From Gremmenia infestans (taxonomy: Eukaryota > Ascomycota > Leotiomycetes > Helotiales > Hamatocanthoscyphaceae), in assembly GCA_032629725.1 (NCBI GenBank), contig JAFEVB010000032.1:682001-746000 (forward strand): a stretch of DNA of 64,000 nucleotides, written 5' to 3'. The notes beneath the pieces were generated by a model. That model saw only the letters and a list, made by a program, of their open reading frames with translations, was not told where the DNA came from and did not search any database. Both the position numbers and the translations under genes were made by a program. Shown here piece by piece: positions 10,077 through 21,874 of this stretch (positions are counted from its first letter, which is position 1; every line of letters starts with the position of its first letter).

Positions 10077-10883
10077 AATATTTGGCCGTGGCCGGAAGGT
10101 AGAAAGGTTTCATTCATTGGGGTTAAACAATATTACGTGGTGAGGGATGGGAGGTTTTGTTTTTTATAGCGAGCCTCTGTTCAAGAACATCATTACCCAA
10201 CACTCTGCCCTGCTACTTTCTCATGTTGTGATGTTGAATGTGTCAGTTCTTTGGTTGTTTATATATATATATACCATATCTAGGTAGGATTTTGATATAA
10301 GAGGTGAGTTGAGCGGGGAAGTGGACTGGACTGGGTAATAGGGACTAAGAGCGAACCAATAGTATTGCGAATGGAAGGCCATGGGATAGATGGGAAATCA
10401 GGGAGGGCTTTGCTTGATGGTCTTTGATGGTTGATTTCAGGGGACGGGAAATGAATGGCGTGGAATCGAGGCATGACTGGCTGATTTAGAAAATGAGGCA
10501 ATCTTGCTGCTACCTTTGGGCATTTGGGAATAGGGAGTATGGTTTAAGCTTGCTTAGATACAATAATTTACTGGGCGTATGGAAGCTGTAAGTTTGTTGG
10601 TGTTTTTGGTTTTTCACATTCGCAAGCCGCTGTATGAAGACTTTACAGCAAGTCAAGCTGGGAAGTGAGATTGGAATATACTGTAGATTGCGAGTATAAT
10701 TAACGTCCTGATAGGTAGAATACAAAATAGTACAAGCGCCAAAAGCAGCATATTATTATTGCATTTCTGACTCCAAATAACTCCCTAGCATTAAAGTATC
10801 GGTAAAGCGTATACACATTAAATCATGTCAAGAACTTTTTCTTTTCCCACCCCCCAAAGCTGATAATTATCAAGCGTCAATCA
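10077..10883. other. Intergenic, no gene seen
   Basis: The stretch holds a (TA)n run near 10260-10273 and the better-preserved copy (about 10440-10560) of the segment repeated at 8484-8612. The last 150 bases are probably the 3' UTR of the minus-strand aquaporin. Short open frames here have no recognisable features. Confidence 0.5.
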
Positions 10884-12515
10884 TCACGTAAATATCCTCC
10901 GCGACCTAGCTTGCACCTCATGCTTCTTTTCCTCGTTCTTGGTAGGGTCATTCTTATCATCGCCATCCTGCCCCGGATTCGCCATCTCGTATTCAAGCAT
11001 CTTGATAAACTTGTAGAAGAAAACTGCAATGCATGTTCCGATAAATGGTCCTAACCCTGCGATTGCGATGAAATCAGCACTTGGAATATTTAACAGCGGC
11101 GCGAGGGTGAGCATAGCAACTTACAGTAAATCCAGTGCTCGGGGTCAAACGTAGCAGTCACGACGCAAGGCCCAAACGATCTAGCAGGATTGAGAGAACC
11201 ACCCGTGTAATAGACACCAACCATTTCGGCGATGAAGAGCGCGAGTCCGATGCCGACGGGCGCAATAAATGTAGCCTTGTGCTTCTCTTTTGCGAGCATG
11301 AAGATGGTGAAGACGAGTTCGGCCGTTAACAGGGCTTCGATGAAGATACCTTGCACAAGACTAGTGCCTCCAGCAAGCGTGGTTCGGACATTAAATTGAG
11401 TCGGGAAAAGACCTAGCACCATGGCCGATGCAGCGACAGAACCTGCAATCTGTGCGCAGAAGAGACAGATGGCTCGGACGACAGGGACTGCGCCCACCAA
11501 AACCATGCCGAGGGTGACGGCCGGATTGAACAGGCCTCCTGAGATACGGAAGAAGACCCATACATTGACCATGAGGGAGAAGCCGAAGATCAGCGCGATG
11601 TAGAGGTAAACTGAGATGTTGAACCCGGTTGCGCCTCCGGATGTGGTACCGCTTGTTGATGCGTTGTCTGAGGAGGCGGTGGATTGGATATTGGCAACTT
11701 GTGTACCGGCAAAGGCGAAAAATAGAAACATCGTAGTGCCTACAAACTCTCAGACGCTTGCTACGAAGTCTGTTGTAGAATTAGTAATTGTCAGTAATTT
11801 AGGGTAGGAGACGAGATATACGATTCTTGAAATTGCTGTTCATCCACTGAGTCCATGGCAATCGCATGACTTGCTTCCTTTCCTCAGGAGTGAGGTTGTT
11901 AAGATCAACGGTTCTTCGCTGCCTGCGATTATTTTGTTCATAGTCATATCCATCAATACTTTCACTACTCGTACTTTCCGGCTTTGCATCAGGACAATCG
12001 CCCCGTTCCAAATCACGCTCGCGATAATCACCTCTTGCCTCGTCGAAGGTCGGTTTTGGTGGACCTCTCTCCCCTGCGTCGACGTTGCGAGATGCCCGAG
12101 GGGGCCTTGATCGCTCATATGAGTCGGGATGATGGGCCCAATCGTCTCTTCTTGGGTAGTGGCGGTCGTCCTCGCGATAGTATCCGTCATCTTTCAACCT
12201 CAGGGGTCTTTTCGAATGCTCTCCGGATGACATGCTGGGTCGATCTCGATCATACTCCCCCAAAGAATATCTGTGCGGAGCATTGGAGCTGGCTCGACGT
12301 CTGAGACCCCCCGAACCTCCCGATCGATTATGTTCAGCCCCGAAGTGAAAGTCCATTGGGGTTCGTTCGGGGGAGTAGTCTCGGCGGCTACTTGGCTGGT
12401 AGGCACGAAGCGGGGAGGATGGTATTGATGGAGATGGCAAATGTTGAATAAATTCGCCGTTGCTAGTTTTGCTACCATAATGCTGAGGAAGGTCGTTGCT
12501 CTTGTCAAGCGCCAT
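10884..12515 (-). CDS. Aquaporin (MIP family) with long N-terminal extension; in-frame stop in exon 2
   Basis: Exons 12515-11822, 11769-11125 and 11056-10884 (introns 52 and 68 bp) total 504 codons. The first 230 residues are charged and serine/arginine-rich and probably lie in the cytosol. The membrane domain has both Asn-Pro-Ala boxes, FNPAVTLG and LNPARSFGP, and about six hydrophobic segments. A water or small-solute channel of the plasma or internal membrane is expected. The odd point is a TGA at 11752-11750, seven codons into exon 2, where the sequence reads HFVASV-stop-EFVGTTMFLFF. A Gly (GGA) would be expected from the family pattern. An acceptor 21 bases further in (exon start 11748) would skip the stop in frame. 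Either a young pseudogene or a shifted splice site. Confidence 0.75.
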
Positions 12516-13798
12516 CTTTCCAAAGTGAAGCGCTGAGTAGAGAGCTATGAATTCGGGGCAGGGATGGGGGGCGGCTTAGTTGATTTTCCGTGTTGAAGCG
12601 TTGCTCTGAGGGTTTGATGAAGCCAATAATAGTTGTATGTGGAGGTACTGTTTGCTAATAGGAAAATAGTAGCAAAGAGAAATCAGATCAGATAAATAGC
12701 CAGTTTCATATATCTCCATCTCATAGGTTCTCCAGCCTCTCGTCATCTCGAGAGTATCAAATTTCCCTGCCACTCGCATAGATCAATCCTCGTCAATCCT
12801 TAGTTTGCTAGGTTTTTATGTATGGAATACCTAGAGTATACATCGCCGAGAAGATTAGAAGCCATGGTGTGGGACTGGAAATGGCTGGCCACGAGGATTA
12901 TCCCAGTGTGAATCAATGCACGATAGGAAGGTTTGATAGATTTGTGGGCTCTGAAACACGAGATTACTGTATGACGTCGACCAAAGGGCCGGAATACAAA
13001 AATGTTTCAAGAAAAGGTTGAAGTGTTGGGATAAACCTCGCTGGAGGACACGACGCGTCCGTGCAAGCATCACTTTGCCTCCTTCCTTTTCCTTTGCCAT
13101 TCCACTTCTAACAAATGCATAAGGAGATGACCGAGATCTCGATCCGATACGAAACTATGAGATCTAAAATGGCCTCCACCTCCACCTTCATCGACATCGG
13201 TGCTATGCAGCGAGACGACAGTAACAGTATAATGGAGTAGAGAAAGGGCACACTGATGCGCTTAAAAAAACCTTTGGGCGATGATCATGCATAGATACAA
13301 AACGACTTTAAGGGGAAGAAAAAGAGTACTAGAAGGCAGAAACGGATAGATACTCAATCCCCTTACATGCAGCCGTTGGTCGAGGATGTAAGTAGTCTTC
13401 TGATGATTATCCGAAAACAGCCACTTTGTTCACCAGTCGTGGTCCTGGTGATTCGATTTAGCTGCTTACATAAGCGTAACGGTCCATTCCAACACCTCGT
13501 CTTGCCAAGAGAGATCACGTGCACAGATCCCCCTTAACAACGTTTTGCTCTTCCGCCAAGACAATATCTTCTATCGTAACCAGATGCGTAATCTCATTTT
13601 CGAGATCGAATTTCAACGCCCAAGTTATAGTCTCTACCGCCCTGAGACTTGAGATATTACAATGGTACTTACTGGTTGGTGGATCATGATATGCGCTCCA
13701 GACCCGTCTATAATGCTTCATCTATACCTCTATACAGTCTACGAACAAACGCTAAACGCACGCAATACTTACATACACTACAATCTAATCTAATCTCA
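12516..13798. other. Intergenic, no confident gene
   Basis: This is the 5' flank of the aquaporin and the 3' flank of the kinase gene. Only small open frames occur. The one ending at 13515 on the minus strand (tail VETITWALKFDLENEITHL) has a protein-like composition, but I found no start, domain or splice pattern to back it. Confidence 0.4.
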
Positions 13799-15665
13799 TC
13801 ATGCGGCCCCCACAGCCCTCTTGACGCTCAACCAAGCCTCAAAAAACTCCAGCTTGACCTCAACCCTAAAATAATACAACCACGCCCCCAACAGGCCAAC
13901 CATATTCCCAGGCCACAGCAGACTTCCCTTTGCCCTTAATTCCTCCACCTGCTCCTCGAACACAGTCCTCGAGCAGTATCGCGCAAGAATAAGGAACGTC
14001 CGTACGGGTCCTTGTTTTGTGTGTAGATTTTCGTCCAGACTGCGCGTCAAATCATTCGTTTTTAAGATCAGTAGAATGATCCGAGGCACTTGTCCAAGCA
14101 TCTGCACCAACTGTTGCAGCATGCCTTCGCCCATAGCGTCATTGATATTCTTCTTCTCATCCTCAGACCTCGCTGCCGCAATGGAGGATGTCACGATGCG
14201 GTAATCGCGCCCCGTGATAGCAGATGCGAAGAGAGGGAATTGCTCGTCGTCGATATTAGCGACCTCTTTCGCGTATTTACGCATCCGCGTCTCGTCTGCG
14301 TCGATTACTGCGAGCCAGAGCTTGGCGTACGAGCGGCGGAGTTCGAGGGGGATGTCGCGGTAGAGACCGTGGTCGTAGAGGATTACGTCGAAGTTTCCTC
14401 CGCGTCGAGAGGTGTTCTTTCGAATGGCAATGTTTCCGCCGTGGGGATCGCAGTGTAAAGGGGCTCCGGTACCAAAAATCATTTCGTTGAAGATACGTGC
14501 CAGGGCTGCAGATACCTCGTCTCGGTCGATTCCATTGGCGTCTAGATATTCGAGATCATCTGGTCTGTGACCGGAAACGTTTTCCATGACTAATATCCTT
14601 TTCTTGGCCCATAAGACGTCTGGAATTACCAAGGGCAATTCCGGAATATGAGAAAAGTACTTCTTTGCTCTCATTGCATTTTCTCCTTCCAGAACGAAAT
14701 CCAATTCTTGGGGTAATGAATAGTCCATTTCCGAAGAGAGCCATTCCAGGTCATATTCCGGAAAGAATCTTTTTAACGTAGAAAACGTAAATCTAGTCAA
14801 TACCAAATCTAGACCAATCCACTCAGCTAATGAAGGATGCTGGACTTTCACAGCAACCTTCTGACCACTTTCTTTGACCGTCGCCAGATGTACTTGAGCC
14901 AAAGACGCAGCACCTATAGGCTCAGTATCAAAATCCGAGAAACAATCCGACAATTGTTCCCCCGTATCAAGCACAAACATAGCTTCTATGGATTCGAAAC
15001 TCGAGACAGGGCATTTGTCCTGCAGTGGTATAAAAGTCGCCGTCCATTCTAGAGGAAGGAGGTAAGTCATAGCACTCTACAGCCAGTTAGCAACCATCCC
15101 CTCCCTCCCCTCAAAACCGCCCAATACTCACCAAATGCTGTCCCAACTTAATGAAAATACTCCCATTCTTCTCCAGCACCTTCAACGTCCTCTCCGCACA
15201 TCTTTTATGGCACGCTTTCAGCGTCCGATCCTTATCTGCCTCATCCCCCCCTTTCTCGTTCTGGTTCAACGTAGTCCGATAACTATTTCCTTTTCATCAG
15301 CCACTGCTCCTGCCCTTCTTCAATCCAGATCTGGATTTTGCCCCCGCATGGCAAAATGTAGTGTAGACTCACTCATTAACACAGACAGCAAGCGTAGTAA
15401 TGACCCTTCCCGTCCTCTCCATCCCCTGCACCGCATGCCTCACATCATCACTAAACGCCAGCGCTGTTGCGCCAATCGTGCCCGTCGCCGCCGCAGCAAG
15501 CAGAACCTGGCGTTTCCTGCGCTGGGGATGTTCATAATTGCTACCACCGCCACTCGAGTACGTTCGTTGCTGCGTATTATGTTTCGGTGGCGCTCTTCTT
15601 AAGCCGAGGTCGCGACATTGTGTGCATGTCCAGCGCGGACGGAATGCGAAATTGAAACCTTTCAT
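13799..15665 (-). CDS. MCP2: Mitochondrial ABC1/UbiB-type atypical kinase (MCP2/ADCK1-like)
   Basis: Exons 15665-15373, 15282-15132 and 15076-13799 give 573 residues (introns 90 and 55 bp). The N-terminus is basic and lacks acidic residues for about 25 residues, followed by an alanine-rich hydrophobic segment (LLAAAATGTIGATALAF), fitting a mitochondrial presequence and an inner-membrane anchor. Family marks are the KxGQ motif (KLGQ, residues 143-146), GAASLAQVH in place of a glycine loop, VAVKVQHP with the ATP lysine, and HCDPHGGNIAI as the metal-binding DPHxGN motif. UbiB kinases act in mitochondrial lipid and coenzyme Q homeostasis; yeast Mcp2 is the closest functional guess. It diverges from the small gene at 15977, 311 bp away. 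Confidence 0.85.
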
Positions 15666-15976
15666 TATGCTATGCTAGGCTCCAGATAGGTGTGTTATCA
15701 TAAAATCATTGTTCGGTTTGGTGTTTATGGGACGACGTTGTTTTGTTGGAATTGGGCTTGGAAAATCGAGGGGACTTGGGAAAAATGTTGCGATGACATC
15801 GGCAGATCCCTGCGCGTCGGATCGGGGAGGGAAATCGCATGACCTTCCTTCCATCATTAACATCCAAGCTCTCAATCCAAAACCCAACATGTAAAACAGT
15901 TCAATCTACCTTTCACAGAAAATCAGAAACAGAAACCAAAATCATATAAAGCTATTCAATCCATACATCACTCACC

Positions 15977-16533
15977 ATGGCCCGCAAATTCAACTTCAAT
16001 GGCAGAGCAAGCCTCCTCTCCCCCACCATCCCATTACCTGACTAACTGTCTCTATTTCAACAGACCCTAACAGCCCCCATAGCAGCCTTCACCATGGCAA
16101 CCCTCCTCTTCGTGTACGCGCGCCTATCCATCCAAGCCGCGAAGCGCAACGCGCAGAAACACCGCGAGGCGGACGGGGGGCAGATCAGTTGGCATAATGA
16201 GAGTTTGAGGCGGCATGGGAAGTTGGATGCGCCTGAGGATCAGGGGTAAGTAGCTATGCTATTTCCCTTATCCATTCATCTCAGCTATCTATCGCCTTTT
16301 GATTACAATATTTTGTATTTATGGTTTTTTTTAAGAGGAGGAGAGGGTGAGATAGGAATGTATAACTGGCTGGCTGACTTGAGGGGTATAGGACTGTTTC
16401 GCAGCTTGTGGGGGCTGCGAGGGATAAAGATGTTAAATGGGAGGAAGCGGAAAAGGAAAATGCGAAAGGGCAAGGTGGAGGGGCAGGGGAGACGGAAAAT
16501 GAGAGGATGTTGAGGGAGAGGAGGAGGATTTGA
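15977..16533 (+). CDS. Small one-helix protein, probably mitochondrial (unknown function)
   Basis: Not in any single open frame: exons 15977-16006, 16064-16245 and 16392-16533 give 117 residues. The first intron begins GCAAGC and ends TTTCAACAG with a TGACTAAC branch site 24 bases before the acceptor, so it is a GC-AG intron; no GT donor is available in exon 1. The second begins GTAAGT and ends TATAG. The protein starts MARKFNFNGRTLTAPIAAF, has one hydrophobic helix (AAFTMATLLFVYARLSI), then a basic segment and a charged C-terminus ending ERMLRERRRI. The layout fits a small inner-membrane protein. I do not recognise the family. It shares a short divergent promoter with the MCP2-like gene. Confidence 0.6.
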
Positions 16534-17035
16534 GTTATGAAAAGAATAGGGAAATCTCAGTAGCTAATTAAAAATATGATGCGGTATGGGATGGGACTGC
16601 AAGGGATCCTATGGCGTTCAGGTCGGGTTGGGTTGGTTTATTTAATAATTGTGCAGACACCATCATTAAGGGTGATGGGGCATATGAAACGTCACATTGG
16701 AGATGATGATTTGTAAAAGTCGGAGAACTATACCATTGAAGGCTCATCTCCCATCTATAGGTACAACTCCTAACCGCTAATCAAGCTCGCCTCATCAGTC
16801 AAGGTATCATCCAGATCTGTACTTCCACCACACCACGTTGACAACAAAACAAAACGGCAGTTCATATGCTAAAAACTTGTAAAGTTTGCCATGCCTGGTC
16901 CCAAATCCGGACTAAACGCCTGCCTGAGAAAACAAAAATAGATATATCCGCCATTTCAATTCCCTCGGGCCGTTGGCCCACTCGAAGATATATGAATTCT
17001 CCACTGTACAACCGAGCCCTTTTCCCCTAATATTT

Positions 17036-18310
17036 TCACCATCCGTCATTTTCTACTTTTGATATTCCTTCTGCTTTGGCGTGGTTGAGATGTTTCATGA
17101 CATACTCATATGTAAAGATGGTAGTTGTGGCTGCGGGAACAGCTCGCATCATATTGGTGCCCATCCCAGCGTAGAAAGCACGCCAGCCCTCTTCACGCAA
17201 AATGGTTTTAAATGTTGTGACTAGGCCTTTGTATCGAGGTAGCGCAGCTTTCGTTTTGGCAATGATAGCCGCAGATGCATGGTTTGGGTCCTCTAGTCCG
17301 CCGCGGAATGATGGATATTCTGCAGACGCCGATGGCATCGATCTTTGTTGCGTCTGTAACCTTGTCCGGATTACTTCGTGGGGGTATGTAGCTGAACTAG
17401 CCATTATCTTGCTGAGGACACTTGCTGAGAGGACGCCGAGGAAATGAGAGCTATCGTCGCCCTCGGCGGACTGTCCCATTCCTTGACCAGTAAACTTCGT
17501 CTTGAGGTACTCATATGCTGGGAATTGTACAGCAACATGTGTCAAGCCGAGAAGTGCTGGAGTAAGCCCGGAGTAGAAGGAGAGAATGCCTTCTGTCATG
17601 TACATCTTTTTTGCTGCGTCGAATGTAGACCTGTAATGCCACGGGGGTCGAGCTTCGATGGAGGTATTCTTTCGGCTTACTTGTGACATAAGTCGAGTCT
17701 TAATCACCCAGATCGGATTTGTGACCATCGTTGAAGATGATCCAGCTACTATGGAAGACCAAAAATTGACCACGTTGACGTTGTCTAAACAGACTGTTAG
17801 CCAGATTGTCCCCTCTTAACCTCAATTCCCGATCGTACCGCTATGCTCGGAAAAGTATTCCTTCGATTTCCCATATACCGTAAACCAAACTGCCCACGTT
17901 GGCAAATATCCGAGTATTATTGGCCCCAAGCCTCTGTACATCCCTTTCAAACCCTCCTCCCTCCATATCATCCTTGCCGTCCCCAACATGCCCCTATACA
18001 CAACACTGGAGCCAGAAGGTATTTGGCCCCCATTCTGCGCTCTGAACCCTCCCTGCGCCTGCAACTTTGTCTTTATAACATCCAAGGGACATGTAACCAG
18101 CCCGGACATAAACCCCCCGGTAGCCCCGGCCAAAGCCTGACAACTGGATTCTCCTCTCGCCATAGCAAAGCGCTCCAGCGCCGTAAGTGGCACATTATAG
18201 TTTCCAAAGCCCGAAGCTGGGCTGCTAGCAAACTGTTGCGTCTGTGTAGAAGTAGAAGAAGGAAATTCCTCGGACGCGGGAGATGATGGCGTGCTGCGTT
18301 CATGCGACAT
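17036..18310 (-). CDS. YIA6: Mitochondrial carrier, NAD+ transporter-like (YIA6/NDT1 type)
   Basis: Exons 18310-17839 and 17784-17036 give 406 residues with one 54-bp intron. The three carrier repeats each have the PX[DE]XX[KR] signature: CPLDVIKTKLQ, NPIWVIKTRLM and YPHEVIRTRLQ. About 50 serine/threonine-rich residues precede repeat 1. The stretch MYRGLGPIILGYLPTWAVWFTVY after repeat 1 resembles the yeast mitochondrial NAD+ carriers Yia6/Yea6 and the related folate/FAD carriers more than other subfamilies. The substrate remains an inference. It lies in the inner mitochondrial membrane. It diverges from QCR7. Confidence 0.8.
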
Positions 18311-19022
18311 TGTAAAGTAGTTTGATGGCGCGAGCGAGTGATATGCCTACTTTACTTGCTCGGGGCCAGGCGCGCGGCAAGTAAATCAGCTGGTTCTTGA
18401 CTTGAAGTTCGCCGTGTCTGGGTTTCCAATCTCGTGTCCCGGTGTGCGGGGAAAATTCCCACGCAGCACGCCAGACACAGCTACTAGCGATTGTCACAGG
18501 CCATTGACGATTTCCCCAAGAACGCAGATAGCTGAGGGAAGATGCGGAGGAGCAGCGAGGGCGTGAATATTGGTGGTCTTGAAGCAATCCGCTGTTGCCT
18601 GTCGTTGAGTTTTCCAACTCCTAAAGTGGGTACTGCCCGATCCGATGTTATTACTGAGCTCGGTCTGGTAAGCTAAGATAGAGGGAACTTTAAACACTGG
18701 AAGGGTCCCGCTTCTAGTCGCAGATAATCAATGTCTGCAACGTGGCCGGCGTTAAATGAATTGCTTAGAGAATATAGAGAACTTAACAAGGTAATGGAGT
18801 TGTGAGAAATGCGCGAGTCGGTGAGAATGCAAGCTCCTGCTCTCTTTCTCTTTATCGAGTGGGGGTCAGTGAGGTCCGGGTCCGGATTCGCTGAGCTGAG
18901 GCGCAAGGGAATTAATTGCTTATGTAATCGTGAAAGCCTGAACCTCAATCCGCCGATGACCACCGCAAAAAGAGTGTAAGAGCTCTCTTCTATCCCACCA
19001 CTCCTAAACCCACAACTCCAAG
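18311..19022. promoter_or_regulatory. Divergent promoter between the mitochondrial carrier and QCR7
   Basis: A 712-bp gap separates the start codons of two genes transcribed away from each other, both for mitochondrial inner-membrane proteins. No gene is seen in it; open frames here lack ATG context and domain features. Shared regulation is an inference from position. Confidence 0.5.
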
Positions 19023-19597
19023 ATGTCTGCACCATCTCTCGCCAACGCCATTATAAAGCGACCATGGCTCGCAAAGATGGTGAAGCCAATCGCAGCATGG
19101 TACGCCGACGCCGCCGGATATAGAAAGCTCGGGCTGAGGTAAGGCGATTCCTCCCAATCGACGACGGAGCTTGACGACACGTCAATTGGGTTCTAGGAAA
19201 GATGTGAATGCATTGTGCTGATATCCTGGTGTTCTCAGAGCCGATGATCTGATCCCCGAGGAATCCGAGAACGTCCTGCTTGCCCTCAAGCGTCTCCCGC
19301 AAAAGGAGGCCTACGACCGCGTGTTCCGTCTCCGACGTGCTTTCCAGGTAGGCTTGGAGCTATGTGTTTACGTGCACAGTAAATATTAACCATCTTCAGT
19401 GTTCGCTGGCCCATCAACTGCTCCCCAAGGAGCAGCAGACGAAACCAGACGAGGTAAGAGCGCGATACGATGCTTTTGACAAGTGGGATGCTAAGATTCA
19501 TCAGGACTACCCATACCTTTCTCCCATCATTCAGCAAATTGAGGCAGAGGCAAAGGAACGTGATGATTGGGATGCAGCTGTTGTTCAGAGAAAGTAA
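19023..19597 (+). CDS. QCR7: Cytochrome b-c1 complex subunit 7 (ubiquinol-cytochrome c reductase)
   Basis: Exons 19023-19138, 19239-19347, 19400-19453 and 19505-19597 give 123 residues, the usual size for this subunit. The sequence reads MSAPSLANAIIKRPWLAKMV, then YRKLGLRADDLIPEE, LKRLPQKEAYDRVFRLRRAFQ, and ends DYPYLSPIIQQIEAEAKERDDWD, all typical of Qcr7, the matrix-facing subunit of respiratory complex III. The last intron (19454-19504, GTAAGA...CATCAG) is 51 bases, a multiple of three without a stop, so an unspliced reading would insert 17 residues; the family length argues that it is spliced. It diverges from the carrier gene. Confidence 0.92.
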
Positions 19598-20372
19598 GGG
19601 GTGGCTTCGTCGGACGGAGATGTGTATATTGGGGCAGCATTAGAGGGATCGTGGAATCGACAGGGAATATGTACTTATAACGTTGATCATCCAATTCAGA
19701 ACGTCAAAGAGTTTGATTGAGCTCTATCGAGGAAGTGCTTTTGCTACATGTTGCCAGATCTATACTGCCCTCACCGAGAAGCTAACATTTCACAATTTGT
19801 ATGTATGGGTAGCATTGTAAGCTAAAGCCAAACTATATACAGGAAATGAACTGCGGCACTTGAGGAAGGAGGCAGTCATTTCAATATCGAGTAACCTGGA
19901 CAAACGCTAAAGTGGTCACTTGACGGTGTCCAAGCCAACCACATTGAAGAAGACCATATGATAATTAACTTCCCAATCCGTACCCGTAGACAAGAGAGCG
20001 CAACCCATAACCTCATCCTTACAATACCCAGCTTTCGCTCCAAAAGAAAATTGAAAAACAAGATCCATTCTAATACAGTGATTGCATTCATTTCATATGC
20101 ATCTCTTGCCCTAAGTCTTGAGAACCACACAAGGCTTTGAGATGTCAAACCCCGATCGAACTCCTTCCTGACAAACAAAAAAGCAAGAGCGAGCTGGTAT
20201 CCCTGAAAGATAATAGGTCGATACACTAAGTCGAATGAGGAGTGTCTGTTGTTCCTTTCACCGATATTGCTCCCAGGTCCAAAGCCTCTCGCATGCTCAC
20301 TGAAACTCCCGTATATGCGTGAAGACATTGATCGCGGATTTTGAAACTGCGTGTGGCGTAGAATTACACATC
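19598..20372. other. Intergenic, convergent 3' flanks
   Basis: Lies between the 3' ends of QCR7 and MNN9. No supportable gene; the minus-strand open frame here overlaps the last MNN9 exon in another frame. Confidence 0.5.
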
Positions 20373-21874
20373 TTACACCATGTTGCCTTCCGACTCCTCT
20401 GTATCTACATGCCATACCACATAGTTCGGGAGCCCGTAAACACCGTATCCTGCTCGTTTCGCCATCTTAGCAAATCCTTCTGTTTCGGCTTGGTTTTCAA
20501 ATGCATAGGCGGGGAAATTGATCCCTATATAGCTTGTCAGCGTTCAGCCTATTCGTGAGAGAAGACCATGTAAATACCAGATCTGTGAACATCGGCTTTC
20601 ACAACAATGTTGACTCCTCCAATACCGTCAAGCTCTACCTCGTCGTCCTTGTTCCGTCGCCAGTCTCCCATTAACGCCATATAGGTACGACCAGTATTAA
20701 GCTCTTTGTAACCTGAGGAGTTCATTAGATTTTGAAATTCAAGAGTAATTCATTCTTACCTTCTACAATAACAGTATCTTTATCAAGCGTGGATGCTAAT
20801 CGTCGAGCCTTGTCCGATTCAACCCAAGAGTTGTAGTCAACTAAAACTTATCAGCAATTTCTCCCCAGGCAATTCGCTGCCGCAAACTCACAACGTCCCT
20901 CAATGTCTTTCCCTCCCCTATAACGATGAAACCAAATATCTACTCCTGTTAGCGGGGAGGTCTCAAATGCATGTAGTTTGCTACGTACTCGGCACAATCA
21001 CATCCCTATCATGAGCGATAAAGTCCTCGAGAATACACTTTGGGCTATCCATGATATCAGAATCCCTCCAGTACACCCACGAGTGCTCCGGCTTCAGTGC
21101 GGCAGATAACAGGTAGTTTCTGGCTCTAGCCATGATCTTCCGTCTCGGGGCTTGGGCAGCGTAGGCGTGTCGCTCTTCAACACTCTGACCACTGGCAGCG
21201 CCGAAGTCTTTCTCGATAATCAGCACGCTATTGAATGGCCTGCTCAGGGTATTGCTTGACTTCTGGATCCGCGCAAGCTCTGCTGATAGTACTGCGAGGG
21301 TATCATCGGTCGAATCGCCAACCAGGAATCCTAGGTCAATCAGGTGGTGGGGATATGTCAGTTCGGAGAGGAGATCAAAGTATGTGGGTATGAACTGGGC
21401 GGCATCTCGTAGAGGTGTTAATATCAGAACACGTTCTTCGTTTGCTACTGCTCGGGGAGTGGATACTATAGGGTTCATGTCGACCCGTCTGATAGTAGAT
21501 TCGTTTATCACCAGGGGTTCATGGTGGTTGAATATGACCGGTGTTTGTAAATGCGCGTTCCATTCTACGGCCTCGTTCGGAGTCATCCGCATTGGGGGTT
21601 TTGAAGGGCCCCAGCAGTAGAATCTGCGGCGTCGTGTCAACAATGTTCATTTTGAGCTGAGGAGATAGCAGGCTTGGCGACTGTCTGTGAAGGGATCATA
21701 CCTTTGCATTTCTGACGCTGATGTGCTGACTCCCCTCCATAGTAATAGGATTAACCCCGTAAGTGCTACAAGCAATAGAAATCGCGTCCGCGTGATGAAG
21801 ACCCATATCGCTCTCGTAGGTGGTAATTTTGCAGATGCAGACTTCCAATTGACACCACCTTTTGGGAGAAGCAT
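20373..21874 (-). CDS. MNN9: Golgi mannan polymerase subunit, alpha-1,6-mannosyltransferase Mnn9
   Basis: Six exons: 21874-21702, 21623-20989, 20939-20892, 20840-20760, 20712-20578 and 20524-20373, giving 407 residues. A short cytosolic tail is followed by one signal-anchor helix (FLLLVALTGLILLLWRG). The lumenal domain carries ERVLILTPLRDAAQF, the DIMDSPKCILEDFIAHDRDVIVP segment with the DxD-type metal site (WRDSDIMD), and DGIGGVNIVVKADVHRSG, all hallmarks of the Anp1/Mnn9/Van1 family. The match is closest to Mnn9, which builds the mannan outer chain on N-glycans in the cis-Golgi. All introns have good GT...AG ends. It shares an upstream region of about 700 bp with the glycosylase gene. Confidence 0.88.

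Noticed and set aside
11984..12304. Plus-strand ORFs over the aquaporin N-terminus
   Set aside because: They mirror the serine/arginine-rich coding strand of the minus gene and show no domain of their own.
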